Assembly: GCA_024349245.1 (NCBI GenBank) | Contig: JALDNG010002595.1 | Location: 1-64,000 of the forward strand | DNA length: 64,000 nucleotides | Origin: Neodontobutis hainanensis | Lineage: Eukaryota > Chordata > Actinopteri > Gobiiformes > Odontobutidae | Reading direction: 5' to 3' | Shown: positions 21,548-34,272 of the stretch, piece by piece | Layout of the letters: each line of letters begins with the position of its first letter | How positions within the stretch are numbered: position 1 is the first letter of the stretch | Translations under genes and position numbers: made by a program | Notes under the pieces: generated by a model | What the model was told of the DNA's origin: nothing | Database searches by the model: none | What the model saw: only the letters and a program-made list of their open reading frames with translations

Positions 21548-22924
21548 AAATAGGCCAACAATGTAGGCTAGCTTATTTGATTTTTCATTAAAAAGCTAGC
21601 TAAAGTGTCCGTAGACCTACTTGGCCCATGTACTGTCTTTACAAATGAGAACATGAGACAGATTTGAGTCCTCTTTGTGCATATTTCTGTTTTCTATCTA
21701 TCCATTTAAAATGTTGTTTAGCAGTAAATATACTTTCTTATGATGATAAAATGTATTACAGCTGCGGATGGACTGCCTAGAGGAGGTGATGTGGACGCTC
21801 CTGTCTTCCTGGATGAGGAGGCTGTGGGTGAGAATGAGGTAGGTGGTCTGGGTGAGATTGAGGTAGGTGGTCCTGTGGTTATACATGGTGGCCTCTCACC
21901 GGACCAGTCTGACGAGGAGGACGTGCTAGAACAGGACGATCTCCTTGATGTGGACGCTCCTGTCTTCCTGGATGAGGAGGTTGTGGGTGAGAATGAGGTA
22001 GGTGGTCTTGTATTTTTACATCATGGCCTCTCACCGGACCAGTCTGACGAGGAGGACGTGCTAGAACAGGACGAAGATCTCCTTGATGTGGACGCTCCTG
22101 TCATCTCGGATGAGGAGGCTGTGGGTGAGATTGAGGTAGGTGGTCTGGGTGAGATTGAGGTAGGTGGTCTGGGTGAGATTGAGGTAGGTGGTCCTGTGGT
22201 TTTACTTGGTGGCCTCTCACCGATCCGGTCTGATGAGGAGGACATGCCGGAACAGGACGAAGATCTCCGTCTTTGGCGATTTTGGAATGATCTCGACAGT
22301 TTTTCTGAGAATGATGATCTTCCTCCGCTAGAGGTTATTTTCCGCTGGCTTGGAGGAATCCTCCTGCTCAAGCTGAAGCAGAGGAGATCTGTCCTCCGGC
22401 TCCCGTTCCTCAGCAACTGGCAGAGACTCCTTCCCCTGCCAGTTCTTCTGACGATGAGGAGTTTCCTCCGCTGGCGGTTATTTTCCGCAGGGCCCAGAGG
22501 GATCCTCCTGCTCAAGCGGAGGAACAGGTAACTCCCGTTCCTCAGCAACGAGCACGGACTCCCTCCCCTGCTCCGAGTCCTGCTCCGGCTCCTGTTCCTT
22601 CTGCTGCTCCTGCCTCCCCTTCCTTCAGTGGATCCACCAAACGGATCAGGGATGGAGAGGACGATGAGGAGAGTAGCTCCAAGAGGCCACGCCGGGACTA
22701 GCCTGAAGGCCAGCCATCCTCGGCTGGGACGTTCAGGCCCCTCCCTCGATGCTCACCAATCTTTCTGGACTGATACTGCTCTGGGGCTCTATGTTGCAAC
22801 ATCTCCAACATTTTATTTCTTTAACCAGAGTACATTTTTTCAACTTTATTAGTTCTACTATTGTGTGTGTGTGTGTGTGTTTAAAAACTAAAAAAAAAAA
22901 AAAACTATTTGAAAAAACAAACTT

Positions 22925-23480
22925 AAAGCAGGGCATAGTATGTAGGATTTCAGTTTCTTTTCAATTAACACAAACATGTGTGGTAAATTTAAACAAAAGT
23001 GACTAAACTTTGTAAGAAATAATTGTAAATCTGAGGGAAAATCTGTTTGTATCTTTTCCCATGATTTCCTCCATAGTAGGCCTTGCACTTCTCTTTAACT
23101 GTATATAGTGTGTATAGTTTAAAGTCAGTATAGTACTGGGACAGATAAACAAATCTTTAAGGCTCAACAGGTCAGGAGGGTGTTCTCCTCTAACTGGAGC
23201 AATCCCCACTTTTCCTGTTCTGTCTGTAATTTGTTCATAATCAAAATGTGATAATGTCAGGGATACTATGTAGGAATTATGATAAAAACAATTTGGAAAC
23301 TAAACAAATGCTGCAACTCTAGAGAAAATTGGATGAAAAAGCCAAATATTACTATGAGCTTTTATTCTATTTTGCATTGTTTCCCACAAAGTATGCCTGA
23401 ATATGTTGTAAAATACTGTACATATTTTAAGTGACGTTAAATCAGGATGCAGTGGCTCAAGAGGAAAGGGGGGTTGTGAG
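22925..23480. repeat. Diverged direct repeat, left block (copy 1)
   Basis: Aligns with 25463-25930: 'catgatttcctccatagtagg', 'cttgcacttctctttaact', 'ggctcaacaggtcaggagg' and 'cctgttctgtctgtaat' occur in the same order. The two blocks flank the TAG arrays, so the array region sits inside an older tandem duplication. A conserved minus-strand frame reading about 'LKRSARPTMEEIMGK' occurs in both, of unknown origin. Confidence 0.75.
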
Positions 23481-23509
23481 ATTCCCACGCCTTTGGCTCA
23501 TGTTTTAGT

Positions 23510-24935
23510 AGAAGTAGAAGTAGTAATTGTAGTGGTAGTGGTTTTAGTTTAGTGGTGGTGGTTTTAATAGTAGTAGATGAAGTAGTAGTAGTAGTAGTTG
23601 TAGCAGTATTAGTGGTTGTTGTAGTAGTAGTGGTAGTAGTAGTAGTAATATTAGTTGTTGTAGTTGTAGTATTAGTAGTAGTAGTTGTGGTAGTGGTAGT
23701 AAGAGTGGTTGTAGTAGTAGTAATAATGTTAGTTGTGGTAGTGGTAGCAGTATTTGTGGTTGTAGTAGTAATAGTGGTAGTATTTAAATTAGTAGTAGTT
23801 CTAGTGGTAGTAGTAGTAGTAGTAGTAGTGGTGGTATTAGTAGTAGTAGTAGTAGTGGTTGTAGTAGTAATGTTAGTAGTGGTAGCAGTATTAGTGGTGG
23901 TATTAGTAGTAGTAGTAGTAGTAGTGGTTGTAGTAGTAATGTTAGTAGTGGTAGCAGTATTAGTGGTAGCAGTATTAGTGGTTGTAGTAGTAATAGTGGT
24001 AGTAGTTAAATTAGTAGTAGTTCTAGTGGTTGTAGTAGTGGTAGTGGTTTTAGTTTAGTGGTGGTTGTTTTAACAGTAGTAGATGAAGTACTGGTAGTGG
24101 TAGTAGTAGTAGAATTAGTGGTTGTTGTTGTTGTAGTATTAGTAGTGGTAGTAATAGTGGTTGTGGTAGTAGTTGTAATGTTAGTAGTAGTGGTGGTATT
24201 AGTAGTAGTTGTAGTGGTGTTGGTGGTAGTAATAGTAATAGTGGTAGAGGTGTTGGTATTAGTAGTAGTAGTAGTAGTACTAGTAGTAGTAGTAGTGGTA
24301 TTAGTAGTAGTAGTAGTAGTAGTAGTGTTGGTGGTAGTAATAGTAATAGTGGTAGAGGTGTTGGCATTAGTAGTAGTAGTAGTAGTAGTAGTAGTGTTGG
24401 TGGTAGTAATAGTGGCAGTGGTGTTGGCATTAATAGTAGTAGTAGTAGCAGTAGGCATTAGTAGTAGCAGTAGCAGTACCAGTAGCAGTAGTGGCATTAG
24501 TAGCAGTAGTACCAGTAGTAGTAGTGGTATTAGTAGTAGTAGTAGTGTTGGTGGTAGTAATAGTGGCAGAGGTGTTGGTATTAATAGCAGTAGTAGTAGT
24601 AGTAGTGGCATTAGTAGTAGTAGTAGTAGTAGTAGTGTTGGTGGTAGTAATAGTAATAGTGGTAGAGGTGTTGGTATTAATAGTAGTAGTGGTATTAGTA
24701 GTGGTAGTAGTAGTAGTTGTGGTGGTAGTAGGGTGGTAGTGGTAGTAGTATTAGTAGTAGTAGTGGTAGTGTTGGTGGTAGTAATAGTCGATGTAGTAGT
24801 GGTGGTGGTAGTAAGTAGTAGTAGTAGTAGTAGTAGTGGTAGAGGTAGTTGTGGTGGTAGTAATAGTCGATGTAGTAGTGGTGGTGGTAGTAAGTAGTAG
24901 AAGTGGTAGTAGTAGTAGTAGTGGTTGAGGTAGTT
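23510..24935. repeat. Imperfect (TAG/TGG)n trinucleotide array (copy 1)
   Basis: About 1.4 kb of tag, tgg and ttg trinucleotides. Long Val-, Ser- or Thr-only frames on both strands follow from the trinucleotide period and are not genes. Confidence 0.95.
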
Positions 24936-25160
24936 AGATTAGGTCTCCTCCTTGAACCGCAACCTTATCGTGGTGGAGGGGTTTGAGTGCCCGAATGATC
25001 CTAGGAGCTATGTTGTCGGGGGCTATATGCCCCTTGTAGGGTCTCCCAAGGCAAACAGGTCCTAGGTGACGGGCCAGACAAAGAGCGGTAAAAACCCCTT
25101 ATGGATAGAAGAATATCAAGGACCATGACGTCGCCCAGTATGACGCAACTGGGGCTCGTA
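24936..25160 (+). mobile_element. Dispersed repeat fragment inside the TAG array
   Basis: A unique-looking 225-bp block ('cctccttgaaccgcaaccttatcgtggtgg' through 'ggtcctaggtgacggg') interrupts the array. I recognise it as a widely dispersed fish sequence of LINE-leader type but cannot name the family. It is shared with copy 2 at 48645-48858. Confidence 0.5.
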
Positions 25161-25405
25161 TGCGAGTAGTTTTAGTATTAGTAGTATTAGTAGTGGTAGT
25201 TGTAGCAGTAGTAGTGGTAATAGTAGTAGTATTATTATTAGTAGTAGTGGTATTATTAGTAGTAGTAGTGGTAGTAATATTAATGGTAGTAGTAGTAGTG
25301 GTAGTAGTATTAGTAATATGAGTAGTTGTAGTAGTAGTGGTAATAGTAGTAGTAGTATTATTAGTAGTGGTATTCGTAGTAGTAGTAGTGGCACTGGTAG
25401 TAGTG
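25161..25405. repeat. Second TAG/TAT trinucleotide array (copy 1)
   Basis: Same repeat type as 23510-24935, richer in 'att' and 'aat'. The matching stretch in copy 2 is 48860-49095. Confidence 0.92.
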
Positions 25406-25462
25406 TTTTTGTGTGAAGAGAGAGAAAAAAATAACACAACTCTTAAATAATTTCAAAAATAA

Positions 25463-25930
25463 AACAAAGCAGAGCATAATATGTAGAATTTCAGTTCAAT
25501 TTTTGTATTAACACAAAACATTTTAAACTAAAAAAATTAAGTAAATTTAGACAAAAAGTGAAGAAAAAAGTTAATCTGAAGAAACAATCCCAAGTCTTCT
25601 GATTTTTCCCATGATTTCCTCCATAGTAGGTCTTGCACTTCTCTTTAACTTTAGATAGTGAGTATAATTTGAAGTCATTATTGAACTGGGACAGATAAAC
25701 TAATCTGTAAGGCTCAACAGGTCAGGAGGGGTTGTCCTCTAACTGGAGGGTTGGTGGTGCAATCCTCTTTCCTGTTCTGTCTGTAATGTGTCGTAATAAA
25801 GAGATGATGAAGTCAGGAATGCTATGTAGGAATTATAATCAAGTCTTTTATGAAGCTAAACAAATGCTGCAAATCTAGACAAAAAGTCAATAACACTAAA
25901 TTGCACTAAAAACAGAATAAAACTTTATTT
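25463..25930. repeat. Diverged direct repeat, right block (copy 1)
   Basis: Right partner of 22925-23480, in the same orientation. Confidence 0.75.
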
Positions 25931-27463
25931 GTAGATGGTAATAAAAAACTGGCAACAGCTGATATTTTTTAAAACAAACTAAATACATTTTTAATAATAA
26001 AAAGGGTAAACTTTTGTCCTTTACTTTACTCCATCCATACTGCTTGGAAAGAGTTTTCCTAATTTTTAAGTAAGTATCCTTACTAATCCTAATCCTAATC
26101 TAATGGAGGTGTTTGAATTGACTGTTGTTTGTTAGTGTCTGTCTCTGTTAGCCCTGGAAGTAAGTGACCACAGTCCATGGTGTTTCCTGCCTGAGGCCCA
26201 AAGCTGCTGGGATAGGCTCCTGTGAATCCAACAGAGGAAACCTGCCCTTTTTACATCAGCGTCTCAGGCCACAACAGCATGTGATGGAGGAATGAAGGAA
26301 AGTGGAGCAAAAGACTACAGTGAAGATTTATAGTCATTACCTTTCTAAATTAAGAAAATAAATTGAGCATGTTTGGTTTAAGTCTCTTTGTAATGGATTG
26401 TGTTAAAATTACTGGCCTAGACCTTAATGATGTAAAGCACATATATGAAACAAACTCATAGAGAAGACTGATAATGTTCATGGTGGTCATGATAAATGAC
26501 AAAGGGTATTTAGGGTCATAAACACTGTATGTGACACCTTAAGTCAAAATACAAAATATAAAATACCCATGCATGGGTTTGATGGCACAAGAGTCATTTG
26601 TGTTAAATGAAGCAGAGACAAAGCAACACCTCATACATTAATAGGAAAAAATGGCTGCAGATTCAAAAGACAAAAAACATACACATCCTGCACAATACAC
26701 TCTGCAGCCAGCATCATTAACAAGAACCTTGTTAACAATGTTCTTCTGAGGACTGAGGTGGAGTCATGAAGAAAATGCCTCTTATACTACATTTATTACA
26801 GGAACATGCAAGTTAGTGTATTCCTCAGTCAAACTCAGATGAAAAATAGAACTAAAACAATCAGTTCACTCAGGTCTAAAAAGGTTTACTCAAAAAACAT
26901 GGAGAAATGAAACTCTTGTGAGTTTAAATTGAGTGGAGCCAGGTTTGGAAAATATTGCAGACATTGAACAAAATAAACTATTCTTGTTCTTAGGCCCAAC
27001 AGCATTACTAATGCCATTTGTTTTGACTTCACATGAAGAAAATTAGCAGAGGACACATGGAAGTGGTAATGACAGAACAGTGACTGTCCTCTTTAGATCC
27101 ACAAGGGAGCACTGTCTGCAGTCAGTTTGGAGGGAGACTGCTGTTGCTTTTAGTTTGTGCCTTTCCTTTATCTTAGTCCTGGTATAAAACATTGAGAGTA
27201 AATAAAGTGATTAACAAAAAAAATAAATACAATGGTTAAAATGTTGATCACTTCATATCTGCACAAAACTCTATAAGACAATGATATGCTTGTAAAGAGT
27301 TGATAGATAACTTTTGTTAGAGTGTGTCAGGTACCGCTCTTCAAACCTATCCAAATGCTTCTGTAACCTGTTTAAAACCACATTAAGTCCAGGTTAAACC
27401 ATAAATCGAAAACCACCACTGGTTAATTTCTGAGTTCAACCACTGCCTCTCAAACAGTGTTTT
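25931..27463. other. Intergenic stretch left of the LTR element (copy 1)
   Basis: No gene recognised. A decayed SINE/L2-type tail lies at about 26120-26245 ('ctgggataggctcc'). Bases from about 26824 to 27053 are missing in copy 2 (junction near 50513). Confidence 0.5.
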
Positions 27464-27833
27464 TGTTATAGGAATATTTTATATCCTTATATTTAACCAG
27501 AGAGACACAGAGACCGATTATAATTTAACAAGCAATGGTCAGGTTTAATCCTTGCAAGGAGGAGCAAAGCAGACACAGTAACAAGGGTACAGTGATAGGT
27601 TTGCTTAAAGATGTAAACATAACATGAGATTATATACAACACAGCGACGTCCTTGGTGAGAGGCGTTCACAATGGTCCAGGTGCAAGAGTCCCGTGACAA
27701 GCCATGTCTCAGTCTAGTTATGTCTACTCCATGCTTGGATTAGCACGAAGGACATGACATGAATTTGACATGACCTGAAGAGAACTATAAGCCGCCAGTA
27801 ACTCCAAACATTAAAATTAAAATTCTTATAACA
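27464..27833 (-). repeat. 3' LTR of the element (copy 1)
   Basis: 370 bp with TG...CA ends and the short terminal inverted repeat tgttata/tataaca. On the minus strand it has a TATATAA box (plus 27630-27636) and an ATTAAA polyadenylation signal (plus 27544-27549) in the correct order for U3-R-U5. Confidence 0.85.
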
Positions 27834-27846
27834 TTTCCCCCTCTTT
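27834..27846 (-). other. Polypurine tract
   Basis: aaagagggggaaa on the minus strand, directly abutting the 3' LTR, where second-strand priming starts in LTR elements. Confidence 0.75.
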
Positions 27847-30800
27847 ATGCTGATAACAATTAGCATAAACAATCTACTAGCTTGAGTGTGAGTTATTTAC
27901 TTTTTTGACAAAAGCGAAAACCCAGCGGATCATCTGACCTAGCCTAAGTACACTTGACCATTTGACCTAACGCTGGGAAAAAGTCTTTGTCCACCCCTTG
28001 CCCCAAGGCGGCGTCAACACACAAACATCAAGCATCAACTTTATGTAATCACTTCAACTGAATCTCAAACACATTTCAAATCAAAGACAAAAATGATTAT
28101 ACGGGATATGTTTAAAATCAAATGGGACTCCACAGAGTCATGCACTGATTCTTCAAAATCAAATTCGTAAAAGTCCATAAATCAAAACACAGTGTCACTC
28201 CAAAATAACGAAGAAAAATATGCCAGAGTTTAAGCTGGTCGGCCCATCGGACTCAAGATCTCTGGCCTGTCCCTGTCACGGAAAGAAAAACACATGGAGT
28301 GAGACATATGCACATTCTTAATGATTAAAATCAATTCTCTTAAGCATCATAACATCAATGAACCATACGGCCCTTAGGACTGTAATATGATCCGTCCTGG
28401 AGCTGTTGTCCCGTTGGTGTTCATGCAAACGTTAACGTCCCTCAGATATCAAAGTGTTCATCTGAGCTCAAAGCCTCGACCACAGTCGTTGGGCAGGTGC
28501 ATGTCCAGGAATGTTGACCCAGCAATGGCCACATCCATCAATCTCACCAACAAGCTCCGGATACATGGAAATCAACACAAAGAAAAGTTATAAGACATGG
28601 AAGACATGGAAGTACATCTCAATACATAATTAAAGTCTCAGTCACTTTTCCAAATATTTTGTAATTATTTTTTAAAACTAGGTCAAAATCAATTACTCTA
28701 TTCCAGAATCTCTTTCTGAAGCTCTTTCTTAAAGGCTTTAGTTGTGCTGTTAACTAGACCTGTGTTACTACAAGATGACATCATGTTGTAGATCCCACCT
28801 TTTCAGCTCAAAGCAGCTCAGTGCTATTTGTTCTGTCCAGTCCTTGGACCAGGTTTAATTCATCTCCAGCTTCAATTCACAGTTACAGCATCTCTGTAAC
28901 TCTAATTAATTTAATCCACATTTGCATAAATTGTCTCATATGTAAAATTCTAATTTCAATACTAATTGAATTTTAGCCTTATATTCATTAAGGACACCTC
29001 GAAGGACCCCCTCTTGTCGATGTATATGGGGCTCTCAAATAAACCTGTAGGAACTGCTGTTTAGTTCCTAAGGTGTGAGTTTCTACTCACGATGTTCTCC
29101 GTCACATTTTATGTGCACAAATAAACCAGGATCCTTTAAGGACGCATGTTTCCGGTCAGCAGGCAATGCTGGTCTAATGGTCTTACTTTCACAAAACCTC
29201 CAGACTTCTGCTTTGCACTGCACCTGTCCCTGATCTCTCAGTTTGTCAGGTTCAGAGTGATGTTACAGGACGTCCTGTCACTGGCCCTGCTCACAGGTGT
29301 ACTCCAGGTGTAAACCAAGATGATTATAAGTTCAAAGAACCATGTTAATATTAGTGTCCATATTAATTGTCAAATCCTCCCTTCTAAGCCGGTACCTGCT
29401 GTGGTTGGCTTCCATCAAAAAAAAATACAAAACAAATCAAACGTTCTCTGACATTTTTAGACCCATAGAAAGTGCCCTTCAGGCTTTCGTCAAACGAAAT
29501 CTACTTTAATCTGAAAGGTTCAATCAGACCAAACAGTGCTTCTCCAGAACGGGCCTGTCAGCTTTCTTTCTTTTTATTTTTATTTAAACTCTTTAACTGT
29601 ATTAACACATCACTACATTACTCTTTTACACACATCACCTCTTCACTTTAATACAGTTAGTTTAAATCTTATTCTCCCTCTCTTTTCTGAGACCTGGGAA
29701 ACCCTCGGCTCAAAACAAAAATAAAAATAAAAACAAACCTAAAATCATAAAATGAAAGGCCAGTGCCATTGATCATTTTAAAATTTCAGTCCATCTAATT
29801 ATTCGTCTTCTTTATGTTTTCCAAATATCATCACTGTTGTTTCTGTTATATTTAAAACTTAATTTTGTTCAGTTCAGTTTTAATTTTAGTTACCATTAGT
29901 TGTAGGTCTTTACCTGTAACTGTAAGTAGTATCATCCACAATCATAGTAATATTTTATTCAGTTGATGCAAACATAAATAATTTCAAAATAGATCAGAAC
30001 TAGTTTCTCATGATCTATCGTCACAAACCTTTTAGTCAAAGACTTTAAATTCTCAATCTAATTAGAAAATCCTCAGAATATTGTTCAATCACTTCAAATT
30101 AATTCCTTTAGAAATAAATTCTTTAAAAAAACAAAACTCTTGGGTCAGACCCTCCCTTGGGAGTTAACCTTGTAACAGGACAGCCTCCTTCAGCTGCTCA
30201 AACACCTCTCTCTCTCGTCCAAAACTCCATCACCATGTGACTGTCGTTTAAAAGAAAGACTTTTCATAAAATTAACAAAGCTCTGTGTTAATTACTCCGC
30301 ATTTACCCTTTATAATAACAATTCTTCAGGGGTTTCTTCAGTTTAGATTTGTTCCACACTGTCTCTGTAAAACTCAGTTTTAACACCAGGTGCTCAATAA
30401 ATAAAACAAACCAGTTTGTTTTTCATTTTTTCCATATTAATTTTAACCGCAGCATATCTAAAATTTTTATCCATTCCTTAATTTCAAGTTTTCACTAATT
30501 TTGCATCAGACTCTACAAAAAGAAAACCCTTCACTCAGTGTTAAACAGAAACTCAACCCATCAAGTGTAAAATCAACTCCACGTCTCTTTATTTCTTCAG
30601 ATTCACCACCATTGAACTCAGTAATAGTTAGTAATGTTAATTTAAAACATGCAAAGATTAAACCTCTTAAAATTTTAATCTTTAGTTTCCAAAGATTTCA
30701 CTCAGTGTTTGTTCCATAAACACCTCCAAAGTTCAACCAAAAATATTATTCAATTCTGTTCAAAAGAACAGACTATTGTGTTTGTCTCTATTTCTCACAA

Positions 30801-32919
30801 TCATCAATAATTCAAACGTTCCAACCTTTAAATCAGATTAAACAAAAAACTTTTTCTCTTTAAATCACTTCAAGCAGTGATTAAACCCAGTGAGCACTTT
30901 GTCTTATGCTTTTAAACTTTAACCATTTTTACAGTTTAACACTTTAACTTAAACTTTTCAAATAAACCACCTCCAATCCTGCAAGATTGTTTAGACAGTT
31001 TTAACTTAGATAAGTTTTCAATTCCCAGATTACACATTTCTATTTTAGTGTTAGGTATTATCTCTTTATTAGAAATTACCATTTCAAACCCATTGGTTAT
31101 TATTTATTCTGTCTTCATTTCAGTTTCTCTAATTACTTAGACAATATGTTTCTCAAACAATATTCAAACCTCAGTTGTCGTTTAGTTTTCTAATTCTAAA
31201 AACAACATGGTCGTACCAAAAAAAATTAAAGCAACTCCAAATGTAGACTATATTTGTTTCCACAGACCTGTCAGAAGGTCAACCAGTTTTCCTAATTATG
31301 TCTCATAAACTTTATTTAACACCATCAGTGCAATCTGTTTCTGTCACTGACACATTTCTACTTCAACATTTTTCAACATTAAAACGTCTGTTTAATGTAA
31401 AGGCTCCCACACTGACTGTGGAGCTAACTTCATTTTAAAATAAAAAATCCAAACCAAAACATTTCTGGCTCCCAGACAAGAACAAAAAGGAGGGTGCTGT
31501 GAATCCCCCTTGTAACCTTGACTTGCATAGACTTATCATGTGTTGAACACTTTTGTCAGAACCAAACAGAGAAATACATACTTGTTCCTTTTTAAATTCT
31601 TCTGGAAACATTATTTTATGTTTGAGCTGATGGCCCAAATATCTATAACTTTGTATTATCTTTATAACCTTGCTCTGCGCAATTCAACCTTAAGACGCAT
31701 TTTTAAATTATTCTGATTACACAGTGACCATTTTCATACAGTGTTTTTGAACCACACTGATATTAAGGACCTCTATTAATTTTTGTACTAATAGATACAT
31801 ACCATTTGTTTGCAAAATACTAATCAATACTTTTATTTTGGATCCAAGGTTTCGGATCTTTTAACATTTTCACTTTCGTGTTCTATCTTTGTGTTTTTTA
31901 AGTGGCACTATGTGTGTGTCATGTGGTGTGTGTACATGACTTAACTCTTGATGTCTGGTCAGTGTTGCTCAGTGTTGTTCAGTGTTGCTCCTGCTGTGGC
32001 CTGGGTCTGGATCTCCAGCCTCCACACTTCGCTCCGCCCCTCGTCACGCCGCACCCCCACCACCTCCAATCCCTGGCCTCGCCTGCTCCGGTGACCATTT
32101 GTGCATTTTCCTCGGCGAAAACAACACAATCAGTATTCATGTCAGGCTTTGTGTCATTGAGAAAAGCCTCTTTCTTTTTGTTAAATTTAGTGCATATTAC
32201 ATTACATTTTCAAAATGTGTTCTGTATCTTACCGCTTCTGTGTCTGAATCGCTGCGCATTGGGCAGATTCTTTTAGGCCTTGGTGGAGCGGCTGGCCTGG
32301 AGGAGTGTGGCGGGGGGTTGGACAGTTGCAGGACATCATGCTGCTGTCGAGGGAGGCGGAGACCCAGAGGCTCACAGGAGGAAATATTTGGAACAAAATA
32401 TATATATATATTCAACTCATTCATATATCAATTCAAATATATATTTCAACTTACTCCATCAAATCTTTAATCTCCTCTCTGCTGTGTCACACAAACGTAA
32501 TACAATATCTGTTCTTTAACAGACTATTTATAAACTTTTCTCATAATTCAAAAGCACATTCACATTCTGTAGATGTCTGTTCCGTGTTTGTTTCTTTATG
32601 TATCTCTATCTGTCTGTCCTCCTGTGTCTATGTGTTTGTGTTCATGACCTGTTCAAGGGTCAGTCAAAGGTCCTTCTCTTGTCTGGACCTAGTGTCTGCC
32701 TCCTCTCCTGTTCTCAGTGCCCTCTCCTCTGCCACGCCCACCACAACCCTGCTCCCGGTCTCCAATGTATTTTTCCTCGGAAAAATACATTACATTCACA
32801 TTAAGGTCAAGTTTCACATAATTTCCAACTTTAATCTACAAATTCCTCTTTGGTCTCTCTCAATAGATACAGTTTAAATAAATACAGATAAACATTTGTC
32901 TGGAATATGTTTATCTTAC

Positions 32920-33089
32920 CGCATGTGTTGCTGCTGTCTTTCTGCAGCGTCTGTCAGCCGAAAGGAGCAGGTGTGTGGGGGAAGGACAGAGGAAGTTTGT
33001 GGTGCACTGGTTTGAGCGGAGAGGCCGAGACCTAAAAATCTCACAAGACATAAAAGAAAAATACAAATGATTAGTGTTTTGAAGTCCAT
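32920..33089 (-). CDS. Conserved signal-peptide-like exon inside the LTR element (copy 1)
   Basis: The minus strand reads MDFKTLIICIF, a hydrophobic core, then a likely cleavage site after GLGLSA. A polar Ser/Thr/Gln-rich stretch follows, ending at a strong donor CG|GTAAGAT (phase 2). An in-frame upstream ATG lies at 33131. The copy at 60867-61036 keeps the same length and frame with only about three changed residues, which suggests either recent duplication or constraint. It lies about 1.2 kb inside the primer site, where a leader or the first gene would be expected. The partner exon is not established; another donor of the same sequence occurs at 32233. Confidence 0.35.
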
Positions 33090-34253
33090 GTGTGCCTTCC
33101 TTTTAAGAAAAACTCCTTTCTCCTTTCTCAAAATGGCTTCTCCCCTTTTTTTTTTTTTACTGTTACACGGAAGCCTAGAAAAATATCTTCCATAAGCTAT
33201 TTTTAAGCTATTTTTCTTTCTCGTAATTGTTTAAATCACCGCTTTCAACTCAGTTCTCAAACTTTTTCTACAAAACCATTAACCCTTTGTTAATGTTCAC
33301 ATTCTTAAACATTAGACATTCAACAATGGCGCCCATTCATACAACATTACTTCTACTACACAACTTCTTTTAACTGCTTTTAACTTTAGGTCAACATTAT
33401 ACATTATATTATTTTCAAAAGTATAATCCCCTCACTCTCGTAGGCTGTTCTTCTTACTCAGATGGATCAAAATAAGGTTAAATCAACCGAACACTTGTGT
33501 CACAATGTTAGATTGTCTGTTACTATTTTCTAATTAACTCCTTGCATGCAGGTATTTGTAATTTACATAAATACGTATTTCTTGCTTGCTATTTTTCCTC
33601 AGATGGATCAGATTCTCTGAGTCACATTAACTTATCTTAACTTAAGCTTTAAGTTAAGGCTTTTTCACATTCAGGCTGACTAATGTTAGTTCTCATTATT
33701 CAGACTGAATCAACTTCTTTCAATAAAATCAACTGCATTCAATCCACAGTCGCATCCCAATCACTCTCTCAACCACACTTTTTACTCAGACTTTTTACTC
33801 ACTAACCTTCAGGTTAGATAAACTTCATTAAAGCCACTTACTTCTGTGGGCTTTTAAACCTTTATCTCACTGCGTCACACAGTGAACAATTCTCTGCAGG
33901 CCTGCTTTTACCAAGTCTCATAGACTTCGAAGCTATTTATCTCACTTAAAGTTGTTAGGCTAAGAATCTCGATAATAGTCCATACTCGAGTTACCTGTGC
34001 GTCCAACGCACCTTGACCGACGTTCAGAGGTAAAGGCCAGCCTAAGAGAACGTGGTGCATTAGGACCCGTGCTGTTGATCTGTATCAAATCTTGCCCTTC
34101 CTGGACCAGCTACCTCTAGACCTTATACTCCTTATTGTAATCAGAAATCTTCTCTATACCGTAGAGCTGCATGCGTGATCATTCGTGGGAGTCAGATTCA
34201 AAGATCTCATAAAAACTTACAGAGCACATGCCTGAGAAACATCAGATGTTGAT

Positions 34254-34270
34254 ATCCCGGACGAGCCCCA
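34254..34270 (-). other. Primer-binding site, proline-tRNA type (copy 1)
   Basis: The minus strand reads tggggctcgtccgggat, two bases inside the LTR end. It matches the 3' end complement of tRNA-Pro used by gammaretrovirus-like elements, except that one G of the usual five is missing. Confidence 0.85.
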
Positions 34271-34272
34271 AA

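Larger units (their letters stand above)
20287..22701 (+). pseudogene. Acidic two-exon gene X, copy 1, frameshifted
   Basis: Exon 1 (20287-20341) encodes MLPPVDHPVIDYVDFLVA and ends in a consensus donor. Exon 2 begins at 21762 after 'attacag' and joins in phase 1. Its first part encodes three acidic repeats of the type DVDAPVF-DEEAVGE, SPDQSDEED, EQDEDLL. Relative to copy 2 one base is missing near 22355 ('ggcttggagg' against 'ggcttcggagg'). That shifts the frame away from the conserved RRNPPAQAE region and the C-terminal basic tail, so the original frame resumes only as an untranslated relic to 22701. It also lacks the AATAAA present after copy 2 and carries a SINE in intron 1. The family is unknown. 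If functional, it would encode a different, truncated C-terminus of about 277 residues in total. Confidence 0.7.

Noticed and set aside
22021..22548. 175-codon minus-strand frame
   Set aside because: It is antisense to exon 2 of gene X. Its SRRPPTSISP repeats mirror the acidic repeats, and the plus-strand frame has the splice and promoter support.
23552..24897. Long valine-, serine-, threonine- or leucine-only frames on both strands
   Set aside because: They are readings of TAG/TGG trinucleotide arrays with no unique sequence. The same applies at 47286-48599 and 48793-49209.
31982..32470. 162-codon plus-strand frame in the LTR element
   Set aside because: It runs against the element's orientation, has no motif I recognise, and is not preserved as the same frame over its full length in copy 2.
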